Below are positions 1-7,456 of a stretch of DNA of 33,628 bases, in pieces. Both the position numbers and the translations under genes were made by a program. Source of the DNA: Bacteroidaceae bacterium (GTDB taxonomy: Bacteria; Bacteroidota; Bacteroidia; Bacteroidales; Bacteroidaceae); assembly GCA_017556045.1 (NCBI GenBank), contig JAFZFF010000020.1:1-33628 (forward strand), written 5' to 3'. The notes beneath the pieces are model-generated. The model was not told where the DNA came from and made no database searches. It was given only the letters and a program-made list of their open reading frames with translations. The number at the start of each line of letters is the position of its first letter. The first letter of the stretch is position 1.

Positions 1-267
1 CCCGATGCGCAGGCTGTGCTCGCCGTCATCAAGCCCTACATCACCAAGGCGCTGCTCGCTGGCCGTGCCGTAGTGCTCGAGGACCTCGGCCGATTCCAGA
101 TCTCGCTGCAGAGCAAGTGCTTCTCACAGGATGCCATGGCAGCCAGTGACTTCTCACCCTCGGCACAGATCAAGGGCCACCGCATCATCTTCCGTCCCGA
201 AGTGGCACTGAAGAAGGAGATCGCCTCAAAGCTCTCACTCGTGAGACAGGCGGAGCCGAAGAAGTAG
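1..267 (+). CDS. HU-like DNA-binding protein, 5' end outside window
   Basis: The frame is open from base 1 and ends with TAG at 265-267, so this is the C-terminal part of a gene starting upstream. The visible residues include a beta-arm-like segment with VVLEDLGRFQISL and a later GHRIIFRP, the layout of the Bacteroidota HU-related (histone-like, IHF/HU fold) proteins, which bind DNA non-specifically or at bent sites. The protein ends in a short charged tail (EPKK). It is followed on the same strand by a smalltalk peptide and an M15 peptidase, a neighbourhood I recall for HU-related proteins in Bacteroidales. The N-terminal dimerisation helices cannot be seen. A GTG at position 16 lies inside the fold and is not a credible start. 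Confidence 0.8.
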   Translation, partial: PDAQAVLAVIKPYITKALLAGRAVVLEDLGRFQISLQSKCFSQDAMAASDFSPSAQIKGHRIIFRPEVALKKEIASKLSLVRQAEPKK

Positions 268-316
268 TTTCTGTGCCGCTCGATGCGGCATAGAAGCTAA
301 CGATGACGAAAACCAA

Positions 317-485
317 TTACCCCCACCCGCTCCATTCCGCTAACGCTTCACTCTGCTCGTCCCCCTTAAAGAGGGACAATGCTCTCAGAAAGTTTAATCG
401 CGCGTAAGGACAAACCAAAAAGCATTGTCGCCCTTTAAGGGGGACGAGTGGAACGAAACAAAGTGTAGTGGAACGGAGGGGGTAA
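317..485. repeat. Long imperfect inverted repeat between HU-like gene and smalltalk gene
   Basis: The left arm (317-383) and right arm (421-485) are imperfect reverse complements enclosing a loop of about 37 bases. Matching pieces include TTACCCCC near 317 with GGGGGTAA near 478, CTCGTCCCCCTTAAA near 356 with TTTAAGGGGGACGAG near 434, and GACAATGCT near 375 with AGCATTGTC near 421. Short open frames across it are by-products of the repeat. It resembles other hairpin repeats at 695-891 and 6061-6241. It may act as an attenuator or terminator after the HU-like gene; no transposase is present. The 268-316 stretch shows nothing else. Confidence 0.8.
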
Positions 486-526
486 CTATTAAATACTCTA
501 AACACTACACACTAAACAAATTCAAC

Positions 527-631
527 ATGAACACAAAAACAACCACCACCAACTGGGGAAAGATCCTCAAAGTTCTCATCGCTGTACTCACCGCACTCGC
601 AGGCTCGCTGGGAGTCGTTAGCTGTATGTAG
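527..631 (+). CDS. Smalltalk family peptide (34 aa)
   Basis: The ATG at 527 opens a 34-residue peptide starting MNTKTTTTNWGK, with one hydrophobic helix (ILKVLIAVLTALAG) and the end LGVVSCM, followed by TAG. This matches my recollection of the Bacteroidota 'smalltalk' family: about 34 residues, a polar Trp-containing N-terminus, a hydrophobic helix and a terminal SCM-like end, next to a peptidoglycan hydrolase gene. Its molecular role is not known to me. Longer in-frame starts upstream (425) lie in the inverted repeat and are rejected. An A-rich stretch upstream is typical for Bacteroidota translation initiation. The terminal VVSC resembles a lipobox with only one residue after Cys. It sits between the HU-like gene and the M15 peptidase. 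Confidence 0.8.
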   Translation: MNTKTTTTNWGKILKVLIAVLTALAGSLGVVSCM

Positions 632-633
632 CC

Positions 634-693
634 ATGAGTACCTTCCTCCGTGCGCTGCTGCTCATCGGCGGCGCACTTGCCTTAATTGGCTGA
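634..693 (+). CDS. Possible 19-aa hydrophobic peptide after smalltalk
   Basis: An ATG two bases after the smalltalk stop opens MSTFLRALLLIGGALALIG and ends with TGA at 691-693. The peptide is almost entirely one hydrophobic helix with a single Arg. The tight spacing (TAG-CC-ATG) would allow translational coupling. It is too short for statistical support and I know no family for it. It may be a chance frame or a toxin- or holin-like membrane peptide; the latter is conjecture. Confidence 0.3.
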   Translation: MSTFLRALLLIGGALALIG

Positions 694-694
694 A

Positions 695-891
695 GACCCC
701 CTCTAACTCCCCCTCTATGGGGAGGACTCAATCATCGTTGCAAATAAAACATAAACATTATGAAAACATCAGACACATCAGCGAGACCTGTAAAAGCATC
801 TGAAGATGCACTCCTTTGGGGAGATAAACCTCCCGTCGTCGCAACCGATGCTCTCTCGCATCGGCCCATAGAGGGGAGGACGGGAGGGGTC
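695..891. repeat. Inverted pair of palindromic repeats around the M15 start
   Basis: Bases 695-721 and 865-891 are imperfect inverted copies; both read CCCATAGAGGGG at one end and GAGGGG(G)TC at the other when aligned in the same sense. The second copy also contains nested hairpins: CCTCCCGTC near 831 with GACGGGAGG near 879, and CCGATGC near 844 with GCATCGG near 858. The first copy has CTCCCC/GGGGAG around CTCTAT. The M15 peptidase ATG at 760 lies in the loop, and the right copy is read as codons by that gene. Confidence 0.7.
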
Positions 892-1296
892 TCATACTTT
901 ACAATTCAAGAAATGATTTCCAGCGCCACAGCGCAACGCGAGGGCATCGACAATCGCCCACCAACGAGTGCATACCATCTGCTGCACGTGTTAGTAGACC
1001 AACTCCTCGACCCCATACGCAAGGCGTGGGGATCACCTATCGTGATCAGCAGTGGCTATAGATGTAAGGAGCTGAACGCGCTCGTGGGTGGCGCAAAGAA
1101 CAGTCACCACCTGCTGGGATGTGCTGCAGACCTCATCGCTGGCTCTAAGGCTGACCATCGTCGTTTGTTCAAGTTGATACGGCAGATGCAGCAGGAGGGA
1201 AAGATACGCTTTACTCAGTTGATATGGGAAGGCGATGGCCGCTGGATACATATCTCGTATGTGCCCTCTGACCTCAGGTGCCAGGTGATAGAATAG
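760..1296 (+). CDS. M15 family peptidase (D-Ala-D-Ala carboxypeptidase type) with repeat-derived N-terminus
   Basis: The 178-residue product carries the Peptidase_M15_3 fold from about residue 46: YFTIQEMISS, then SPIVISSGYRCKELN, the zinc motif SHHLLGCAAD (His and Asp ligands, about 117-125) and WIHISY near 164 (third His). Family members hydrolyse peptide cross-bridges or stem peptides of peptidoglycan and are often phage-endolysin-like. Typical homologues begin at or just before YFTIQEM, so residues 1 to about 45 are extra; they are encoded largely by a palindromic repeat (about 800-891). No ATG, GTG or TTG lies between the repeat and YFTIQE, leaving ATG 760 as the only plausible start. 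No signal peptide is visible. It follows the smalltalk peptide and ends at a bidirectional terminator. Confidence 0.85.
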   Translation: MKTSDTSARPVKASEDALLWGDKPPVVATDALSHRPIEGRTGGVSYFTIQEMISSATAQREGIDNRPPTSAYHLLHVLVDQLLDPIRKAWGSPIVISSGYRCKELNALVGGAKNSHHLLGCAADLIAGSKADHRRLFKLIRQMQQEGKIRFTQLIWEGDGRWIHISYVPSDLRCQVIE

Positions 1297-1300
1297 AATC

Positions 1301-1337
1301 AGCCCCTACCTTTACCAAATGGTGTAAGGCAGGGGCT
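1301..1337. terminator. Bidirectional terminator-like hairpin
   Basis: AGCCCCT (1301-1307) pairs with AGGGGCT (1331-1337); the stem continues with CCTT/AAGG and TACC/GGT-type pairs around an AAAT loop, with one mismatch. It lies between the convergent M15 gene (+) and the DUF3784-like gene (-), so it can end both transcripts. The T-run is weak on the + side. Confidence 0.6.
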
Positions 1338-1367
1338 AGTCTTATCGTTGTCGGAATCTGTATCCGC

Positions 1368-1721
1368 TTATTTCTTTGCCCAAGTATTGCACAACACGAT
1401 GAGGAGCACGACGAGCAGCGTCATCGTAATAACAAAGACACCGACACCTATAGTGTTAATAAAGGCAGTGAGACCTGCCATCAGCAAACAGAAGATGCCC
1501 ATGACAAGGCGCAGACGTTTGATGTAATATTGCTCTTTCTCCTCTTCGCTGGCCGTATTGTAACCTGATATTAGGTTATCGCCCTTGCCGATGAAGAGCA
1601 CGATGGCTAGAATCAGAGAGGCTATGGCATACCCCATCATGCCGCCCAAGAATACATTCAACAAGCTGGCAGCGATGATACCTAGCAATACATAGATAAA
1701 GGTCTTAGTCGTCTTTTCCAT
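1368..1721 (-). CDS. Small integral membrane protein, DUF3784-like
   Basis: This 117-residue protein has two N-terminal membrane helices (FIYVLLGIIAASLLNVFLGG and YAIASLILAIVLFIG, about residues 8-45), a cytosol-like segment with NLISGYNTASEEEKEQYY, and two C-terminal helices (about 72-113). The SGYNTxSxEEK signature between hydrophobic pairs is what I recall for DUF3784 proteins, which have no defined function. The ATG at 1721 is preceded by a good Bacteroidota promoter at 1748-1779. The gene stands alone between the M15 peptidase and the GH10 xylanase. The signature is short, so the family name is moderately sure; that it is a real membrane protein gene is well supported. Confidence 0.75.
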   Translation of the reverse strand: MEKTTKTFIYVLLGIIAASLLNVFLGGMMGYAIASLILAIVLFIGKGDNLISGYNTASEEEKEQYYIKRLRLVMGIFCLLMAGLTAFINTIGVGVFVITMTLLVVLLIVLCNTWAKK

Positions 1722-1747
1722 AAGTGTGTAGATTAATCATTACGTAT

Positions 1748-1779
1748 CAAAGGTACAGATAAATCTGCAGATTTGCAAA
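1748..1779 (-). promoter_or_regulatory. Promoter of DUF3784-like gene with internal palindrome
   Basis: On the minus strand, TACCTTTG (1748-1755) is a perfect Bacteroidota -7 box, and TTTG (1776-1779) lies 20 bases upstream as the -33 box. The spacer contains the perfect 14-bp palindrome AAATCTGCAGATTT (1761-1774), a possible operator. The start codon is about 27 bases downstream. Confidence 0.7.
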
Positions 1780-1818
1780 TCTCGCATGAAAAATTATACA
1801 TAATTTCAGCGCATTGCG

Positions 1819-2955
1819 CTACTTCCGTTTACTGCGTGCCCGCTTGTTGCTGGCGGTGAGCTCCTCGATGAGCTGATTGACCACGGGCTTGGGGCAGTAC
1901 TGGCGGTCGAAGAGCAGGGGGTAGTCGGTGCGGCCACGGATGGGGAAGCCATTGCGCCATGAGTTGCCATCACAGACTCCCCAGAGGGTGACGCGGGTGA
2001 TGTCGTCGGCATGGGCGATGAAGAGCTGCATGTACTGCATCATGCGCTCGTTCCACTGCGCTGACACGGCTTCGGGGAGTCCCTGGGTATAGGGGTTCAT
2101 GCGCTGCTCATAGCTGATAGTGTCGCTGATGTTGGCAGAGCGGTGCCATGGGGAGGGAAGGGCGCTCATGTCAAACTCGGTAATCATCACCTTGACGCCT
2201 GCCTCGGCATAGGCATTGATGCTGGCCTCAAACTCCTCGATGCTGGGACCGAACATATCGATGTGGCCCTGCATGCCTACGGCATCGATGCGCAGGCCGC
2301 GTGCCTTGAGCTCACGCACGAGGCGGCATACGGCTTCGCGCTTGCCAGGGAAGTACATGTTATAGTCATTATAGTAGAGCTCTACCTCGGGGTCTGCCTC
2401 GTGGGCATACTGGAAGGCCAGGGGGATAAACTCCTCACCGAGTATCTCATAGAACTTGCTCTTGCGGTATGAGCCGTCCTCCATGATAGCCTCGTTCACG
2501 ACGTCCCAGCCCTTGATGCGACCCTTGTAGCGACCGACCACGGTAGTGATGTGTGACCTCATGCGCTGGCGCAACACTTCGGGACTGACATCGCGGCCGG
2601 CCTCATCGACAAAGAACCAGTCGGGGAGCTGTGAGTGCCATATCAGGCAGTGGCCCGTGACGAACATGTCGTGCTCCTCACCGAAGCGGACGAAGGCGTC
2701 GGCATCGCGGAAGCGAAATTCTCCCTCGCGAGGCTGCAGGTACATGCTCTTCATGCAGTTTTCGGGTACGATGGCATTGAAGTGACGGGTGATGACATCG
2801 TGGGCCAGACTATCGCGCCCTGTCAGCTGCCAGGGGCTTAGGGCTGTACCGATGTAAAACTTGTCAGCCAGGGCCGACTTGAGGGTAGGTTCATAATGCT
2901 TCTGCGAGGCACATGAGCTTAAGAGTAGAATTAAGATAGGGAGTATGCGTTTCAT
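1819..2955 (-). CDS. Endo-1,4-beta-xylanase, GH10 lipoprotein
   Basis: The 378-residue protein begins with a lipoprotein signal (LLLSSC, Cys15) and then covers a complete GH10 TIM barrel. Visible motifs are WHSQLPDW (106-113), the acid/base region GWDVVNEA (Glu155), YYNDYN (194-199), GMQGHID (227-233), the nucleophile region ITEFDMS (Glu260) and [12 protein letters not shown] (322-333). GH10 enzymes retain configuration while cleaving internal beta-1,4 links in xylan. No carbohydrate-binding module is attached. It would be anchored to the inner or outer membrane through Cys15. The gene is monocistronic, divergent from the M16 protease, and has no SusC/SusD pair next to it. The ATG at 2955 sits directly before the signal peptide, with a promoter at 2992-3023. 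Confidence 0.95.
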   Translation of the reverse strand: MKRILPILILLLSSCASQKHYEPTLKSALADKFYIGTALSPWQLTGRDSLAHDVITRHFNAIVPENCMKSMYLQPREGEFRFRDADAFVRFGEEHDMFVTGHCLIWHSQLPDWFFVDEAGRDVSPEVLRQRMRSHITTVVGRYKGRIKGWDVVNEAIMEDGSYRKSKFYEILGEEFIPLAFQYAHEADPEVELYYNDYNMYFPGKREAVCRLVRELKARGLRIDAVGMQGHIDMFGPSIEEFEASINAYAEAGVKVMITEFDMSALPSPWHRSANISDTISYEQRMNPYTQGLPEAVSAQWNERMMQYMQLFIAHADDITRVTLWGVCDGNSWRNGFPIRGRTDYPLLFDRQYCPKPVVNQLIEELTASNKRARSKRK

Positions 2956-2991
2956 AGCTATGGATATATATTACGGATTTGATTCTAGTGA

Positions 2992-3023
2992 CGAAGGTAC
3001 GAAAAAGTGACTGAAATGCCAAA
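2992..3023 (-). promoter_or_regulatory. Promoter of GH10 xylanase gene
   Basis: On the minus strand, TACCTTCG (2992-2999), one base off the Bacteroidota -7 consensus, is preceded by TTTG (3020-3023) at 20-base spacing. The distance to the ATG is about 37 bases. Confidence 0.55.
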
Positions 3024-3093
3024 CAACTTTTTTAACATATACATTTTGATTCACAAATAATGTTAATCTCTCGGCAGATTCGAACAAAAGTGT

Positions 3094-3101
3094 TAATTTT
3101 G
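3094..3101 (+). promoter_or_regulatory. -7 box upstream of M16 protease
   Basis: TAATTTTG matches TAnnTTTG and lies 59 bases before the ATG at 3161. No clear TTTG -33 box is seen at the expected spacing. The leader is A-rich. Confidence 0.5.
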
Positions 3102-3160
3102 CGCACTTATTGGCTCATAACCATCAGAGTAGACACATATAAACTCAAAAACAAGATAAT

Positions 3161-5968
3161 ATGAAACTCAGAAAACAACTCATGGCCCTCGTGCTCATGC
3201 TCGCAGGCGCCTCAGCGGCTTTCGCTCAGCAGATGCCGCCCATCCCCGTGGACGCCAACGTCCGTGTGGGCAAACTGGAGAACGGACTGACCTACTACAT
3301 CCGTCACAACAACTATCCCGAGGGACAGGCCAACTTCTACATCGCACAGAAGGTGGGTTCGGTGCTCGAGGAGGACAACCAAAGAGGTTTGGCTCACTTC
3401 CTGGAGCACATGTGCTTTAACGGTACAGAGAAGTTCCCCGGCAATGGTGTAGTAAAGTACCTGGAGAGCATCGGCGTGAAGTTCGGTGCTGACCTCAATG
3501 CATACACCTCTATCGACGAGACTGTATACAACATCGACAACGTGCCCATGAGCATGGCGGGTGCCGTAGACTCATGTCTGTGGATCCTCCACGACTGGGC
3601 AGGTGGCCTGCTCCTCGAGGATGAGGACATCGACAAGGAGCGCGGCGTGATACACGAAGAGTGGCGCCAGCGCAACACCGCTCAGCAGCGTATGATGGAG
3701 GCCGTATCACTCGAGATGTACCCCGGCAACCGCTATGGCGACCGCTGGCCCATCGGTACTATGGAGGTGATCGACAACTTCCCCTACTCGGCTCTGCGCG
3801 ACTACTACACCAAGTGGTACCGCCCCGACCAGCAGGCTATCGTCGTTGTAGGTGACGTGAACGTAGACGAGATCGAGGGCAAGATCAAGGGTATCTTCGC
3901 AGACCTCACCATGCCCGAGAACCCCGCCGAGCGCGTATACTACCCCATCGCAGACAACAAGGAGCCCATCATCGCTATCGCTAAGGACAAGGAGCAGCAG
4001 TATGGCATCATATACCTCTTCGCTAAGCACGAGGCTATCCCCGCTGAGGCAAAGGGTAACCTGGACTACCTCATCGTCGACTACGCAAAGACCATGTTCT
4101 CACAGATGATGCACGGCCGTATGAGCGAGTTGGCTATGAACCCCGACGCTCCCTTCGTAGAGGGCTTCATCAACGACGAGGACTTCTTCCTCGCTAAGAC
4201 CAAGGGCGCTGTGAATGGTGCTATCATCCCCAAGGAGGGTAAGGAGAAGGAGGCTATCGCCGTGCTCTACCGCGAGATGTTGCGTGCTCAGCGTCACGGC
4301 TTCACCGAGTCAGAGTACGTACGTGCACGTGCCGAGTACCTCACTCAGATAGAAAGCGCCTACAACGAGCGCGACAAGGTGAAGAGCCAGCGCTACTGTA
4401 AGGAGTATGTGCGTCACTTCATCGACAATGAGCCCATCCCCGGCATCGAGAACCAGTATGCACTGGCAAACCAGCTTGCACCGAACCTCCCCGTAGACCT
4501 CGTGAACGGATTCGTAAAGGGCCTCATGAGCGACACAAACCTCGTAGTGATGGCTATGCTCCCTGAGAAGGAGGGCCTCACCTACCCCACCGATGCAGAG
4601 ATCGCACAGTTGCTCACCTCAGTAGCTGCAGAGGATATCACCGCATATGAGGATAAGGTGTCTGACGAGCCCCTCATCGCCGAGGAGCCCGCAGGTGGCA
4701 AGGTGGTGAAGGTGAAGGATGCTCAGCATGGCTACAAGCAGCTGATCCTCTCAAACGGCGCTACCGTATACCTCAAGAGCACAGACTTCAAGGCTGACCA
4801 GATCATCATGCGTGCAGTAAGTAAGGGTGGTACAGCGCTCTACGATGAGAGCGAGGCTATCAACCTCAGCCAGGTGACCGACGTAATCGAAAACAATGGT
4901 ATCGGCAACTTCAACACCACAGACCTGCAGAAGGTGCTCGCTGGTAAGAAGGCTCATGTGGCTCCCTATATATGGATGAACATGGAGGGCGTACAGGGTA
5001 GCAGCACCCCGAAGGACTTTGAGACCCTCATGCAGCTCACCTACCTGCAGTTCACCGCTCCCCGCCTCGACGCTGAGGCCTTCGCATCATATAAGAACAA
5101 GATGAAGGCTATGCTCGAGAACCAGGAGCTCGACCCCCAATCAGCACTCAGCGATACCATCGTGAAGGAGTTCTACAACAATCACCCCCGCGCCCTCAAC
5201 ATGAAGGCTGCTGACGTGGATAAGATTGACGATGCACGTATCCTCGAGATCTACAAGGAGCGCTTCGCTAACGCTGCAGACTTCTCATTCGTCTTCACTG
5301 GTGCTATCGACGCAGCCGTAGCTATCCCTCTCATCGAGAAATACATCGGTGGTCTGCCCGCAGGTGGTAAGAAGGAGAAGTACGTAGATGCCAAGATGGA
5401 TATCCAGAAGGGACAGATCAAGAACGTATTTGACAAGCAGATGGCTACACCCTCAGCTACCGTATACCTCGTATATAGCGGCAAGGTGAAGTATAACCTC
5501 AAGAACAACCTCATGATGAGCCTCACCAAGCAGATCCTCGACATCATCTACACCGAGGAGATCCGTGAGAAGGAGGGTGGCACCTACGGCGTAGGTACCA
5601 GCGGTACCATCAACAGAGTTCCCAAGGAGTCGGCACGTCTGCTCGTCATGTTCCAGACCGCTCCCGAACTGCGCGAGAAGCTCACAGGCATGGCTATCGA
5701 CCTCTTGAACAAGTTTGCCGAAGAGGGTCCTCGCCAGCAAGATCTCGACAAGGTACGCGAATATATGCTGAAGAAGTTTGCTGAGAATCAGAAGGAAAAC
5801 TCATACTGGGATAACCTGATGCACAACAGCATCGCTCTCGGCTATGATGGCTACAAGGACTATGAGAAGATCCTCAATAGCATCACCACTGACGATCTGA
5901 AGAAGTTTGCCAAGAGCCTCCTCAAGCAGGGCAACCAGATCGAGGTATCAATGGTAGGCGTGAAGTAA
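3161..5968 (+). CDS. M16 family zinc metalloprotease (PqqL/insulinase type)
   Basis: The 935-residue protein has a signal peptide (residues 1 to about 22, AAFAQ) and the inverted zinc motif of M16 peptidases: HFLEH (His79, Glu82, His83) followed 77 residues later by Glu160 in DIDKERG. The sequence fits the two-halved M16 layout: an active N-terminal half (about 35-470) and a C-terminal half (about 500-935) beginning near YKQLILSNGATVYL, which lacks HxxEH and serves as the structural partner. Such proteases act in the periplasm on peptides or unfolded protein segments; the substrate here is unknown. The length is normal for single-chain PqqL-like members. It is transcribed alone, from -7 box 3094 to a strong terminator at 5992. 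Codon use is strongly biased (AAC, AAG, GAG), suggesting high expression. Confidence 0.93.
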   Translation: MKLRKQLMALVLMLAGASAAFAQQMPPIPVDANVRVGKLENGLTYYIRHNNYPEGQANFYIAQKVGSVLEEDNQRGLAHFLEHMCFNGTEKFPGNGVVKYLESIGVKFGADLNAYTSIDETVYNIDNVPMSMAGAVDSCLWILHDWAGGLLLEDEDIDKERGVIHEEWRQRNTAQQRMMEAVSLEMYPGNRYGDRWPIGTMEVIDNFPYSALRDYYTKWYRPDQQAIVVVGDVNVDEIEGKIKGIFADLTMPENPAERVYYPIADNKEPIIAIAKDKEQQYGIIYLFAKHEAIPAEAKGNLDYLIVDYAKTMFSQMMHGRMSELAMNPDAPFVEGFINDEDFFLAKTKGAVNGAIIPKEGKEKEAIAVLYREMLRAQRHGFTESEYVRARAEYLTQIESAYNERDKVKSQRYCKEYVRHFIDNEPIPGIENQYALANQLAPNLPVDLVNGFVKGLMSDTNLVVMAMLPEKEGLTYPTDAEIAQLLTSVAAEDITAYEDKVSDEPLIAEEPAGGKVVKVKDAQHGYKQLILSNGATVYLKSTDFKADQIIMRAVSKGGTALYDESEAINLSQVTDVIENNGIGNFNTTDLQKVLAGKKAHVAPYIWMNMEGVQGSSTPKDFETLMQLTYLQFTAPRLDAEAFASYKNKMKAMLENQELDPQSALSDTIVKEFYNNHPRALNMKAADVDKIDDARILEIYKERFANAADFSFVFTGAIDAAVAIPLIEKYIGGLPAGGKKEKYVDAKMDIQKGQIKNVFDKQMATPSATVYLVYSGKVKYNLKNNLMMSLTKQILDIIYTEEIREKEGGTYGVGTSGTINRVPKESARLLVMFQTAPELREKLTGMAIDLLNKFAEEGPRQQDLDKVREYMLKKFAENQKENSYWDNLMHNSIALGYDGYKDYEKILNSITTDDLKKFAKSLLKQGNQIEVSMVGVK

Positions 5969-5991
5969 TCACAAAGCAAAATATCACAAGC

Positions 5992-6024
5992 AAGGGCTGC
6001 CTCTTCGGAGGCAGCCCTTATTTT
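5992..6024 (+). terminator. Rho-independent terminator after M16 protease
   Basis: There is a perfect 12-bp stem (5992-6003 with 6008-6019, core GGGCTGCCTC) closed by a TTCG tetraloop and followed by ATTTT. It starts 23 bases after the stop codon. Confidence 0.9.
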
Positions 6025-6060
6025 AACATGAGTTCGGTATAAGGATTTCTTAAGAAATTG

Positions 6061-6241
6061 TCCACCTAAAATAGGGGGACGCCGACGCGAAAGGAGCGTC
6101 GGTTGCGACGAAGGAAGCTTTAGCTTCCCCGAGGAGTCCCCAAAGGGGCATGGAGCGTCAGTGGAGCGGAGGGGGTATTTTCATGCGAATAATCGTACCA
6201 CCTCCCCCTCTTCGAGGGTACTCCTCCTAACCCAGGAGGAG
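6061..6241. repeat. Cluster of hairpin repeats between convergent genes
   Basis: Four small palindromes are packed here: CCGACGC/GCGTCGG (6082-6102), GGAAGCT/AGCTTCC (6113-6128), GTCCCC-AAA-GGGG (about 6136-6146) and CTCCTCCT/AGGAGGAG (6221-6241). The stretch CAGTGGAGCGGAGGGGGTA resembles the right arm of the 317-485 repeat (GTGGAACGGAGGGGGTA). It lies between M16 protease (+) and meaB (-), where it may end meaB transcription. No coding sequence is supported in 6025-6278. Confidence 0.65.
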
Positions 6242-6278
6242 AATTCTAAAAGTGCATTTTATATCGAACCTACGTTAT

Positions 6279-7367
6279 TTAGCTCTTGAAGTATACCTCG
6301 AGTAGCTGCTTGGCCGCAACGAATGAGGTAAGCTCACCATTGAGCACCTGATGCTCCTTGAAGGCAAGCAGAGAGTCTATGGTGGGGTTATTATAGAAGC
6401 TATCGCGCAAGGCCTCATTGATGCTCTCATACATCCAGTACTTGGCCTGCTCGTTGCGACGATGGTCAAAGTAGCCGTTCTTCTTCACAAAGTCGATATA
6501 ATCATACACCATGGTCCACACCTCCTCGATGCGCAGTCCGTAGAAGCCCGAGTAGGTGAGCACCTGCGGAGTCCAGCCACTCTCGGGAGCAGGGAACAGA
6601 TGCAGGGCATTGCGGAAGTGAGAGGCGGCGAGCTCGGCCTTCTCGGCATTAGAGCCATCGGCCTTGTTGATGACGATGCCATCGGCCATCTCCATGATGC
6701 CTCGCTTGATGCCTTGCAGCTCATCGCCCGTACCAGCAAGCTGGATGAGTAGGAAAAAGTCGACCATAGAGTGTACGGCAGTCTCGCTCTGACCCACGCC
6801 CACGGTCTCCACAAAGATCTTGTCAAAGCCCGCAGCCTCGCAGAGCACGATGGTCTCACGCGTCTTTCGAGCTACACCACCCAAGGAACCTGCCGAGGGG
6901 CTGGGGCGAATGAAGGCGTCGGGGTGCACGGAGAGCTTCTCCATACGGGTCTTGTCGCCCAGGATACTACCCTTGGTCTTCTCACTCGAAGGGTCAATGG
7001 CCAATACCGCAAGCTTGCCTCCAAAGCGATCGAGCACATGCAGGCCAAAGGCGTCGATAGAGGTGCTCTTGCCCGCTCCTGGCACACCACTGATACCTAT
7101 GCGCACAGAATTGCCCGTATGGGGCAGACACTTCTCGATAACCTCCTGAGCGATGGTATGATGCTCGGGGAGCAGGCTCTCGACCAATGTCACTGCCTGA
7201 GACAGCATCGTAATGTCGCCCTTGACGATACCCTCGACATACTCTGCGGGGGTGTACTGACGTCTGCGCTTCTTGGGCTTCATATAGGGGTTGACCATAG
7301 AGGGCTGCTCTATACCGGCATTCACGGTGAGGCCTTTATACTTATCGTCGTTTTCGGGATGATGCAT
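6279..7367 (-). CDS. meaB: Methylmalonyl-CoA mutase-associated GTPase MeaB
   Basis: The 362-residue protein has Walker A GVPGAGKS (94-101), a switch-region ETVGVGQSE (187-195), IQLAGTGDELQGIKRG (about 208-223) and the guanine-specificity motif NKAD (234-237). These are characteristic of the MeaB/ArgK G3E-type GTPases, which guard loading and integrity of adenosylcobalamin in methylmalonyl-CoA mutase. The N-terminus (MHHPENDDKYKGL) and the basic KPKKRRR stretch agree with the extended start I recall for Bacteroides MeaB, supporting ATG 7367. No mutase subunit gene is in the window, so the pair is not adjacent at least on this side. It is cytosolic and transcribed from a -7 box at 7399, divergent from the pseudouridine synthase gene. 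Confidence 0.95.
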   Translation of the reverse strand: MHHPENDDKYKGLTVNAGIEQPSMVNPYMKPKKRRRQYTPAEYVEGIVKGDITMLSQAVTLVESLLPEHHTIAQEVIEKCLPHTGNSVRIGISGVPGAGKSTSIDAFGLHVLDRFGGKLAVLAIDPSSEKTKGSILGDKTRMEKLSVHPDAFIRPSPSAGSLGGVARKTRETIVLCEAAGFDKIFVETVGVGQSETAVHSMVDFFLLIQLAGTGDELQGIKRGIMEMADGIVINKADGSNAEKAELAASHFRNALHLFPAPESGWTPQVLTYSGFYGLRIEEVWTMVYDYIDFVKKNGYFDHRRNEQAKYWMYESINEALRDSFYNNPTIDSLLAFKEHQVLNGELTSFVAAKQLLEVYFKS

Positions 7368-7398
7368 GATATAATATCGGAATTTGTAGTTTTCTGCA

Positions 7399-7406
7399 CA
7401 AAGGTA
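7399..7406 (-). promoter_or_regulatory. -7 box of meaB
   Basis: On the minus strand this reads TACCTTTG, a perfect Bacteroidota -7 box, 32 bases before the meaB ATG. No clear -33 TTTG is seen. Confidence 0.55.
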
Positions 7407-7429
7407 GCATTTAATTATGAATAATTTCG

Positions 7430-7437
7430 TACCTTTG
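7430..7437 (+). promoter_or_regulatory. -7 box of pseudouridine synthase operon
   Basis: A perfect TACCTTTG lies 20 bases before the ATG at 7457, arranged back to back with the meaB box; the two share an A/T-rich 23-bp spacer. The leader would be very short. Confidence 0.6.
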
Positions 7438-7456
7438 TCGTATTATTCGCAACTTT

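Noticed and set aside
6771-7424. 217-codon plus-strand frame opposite meaB
   Set aside because: It is antisense to well-conserved MeaB GTPase motifs and has no recognisable product.
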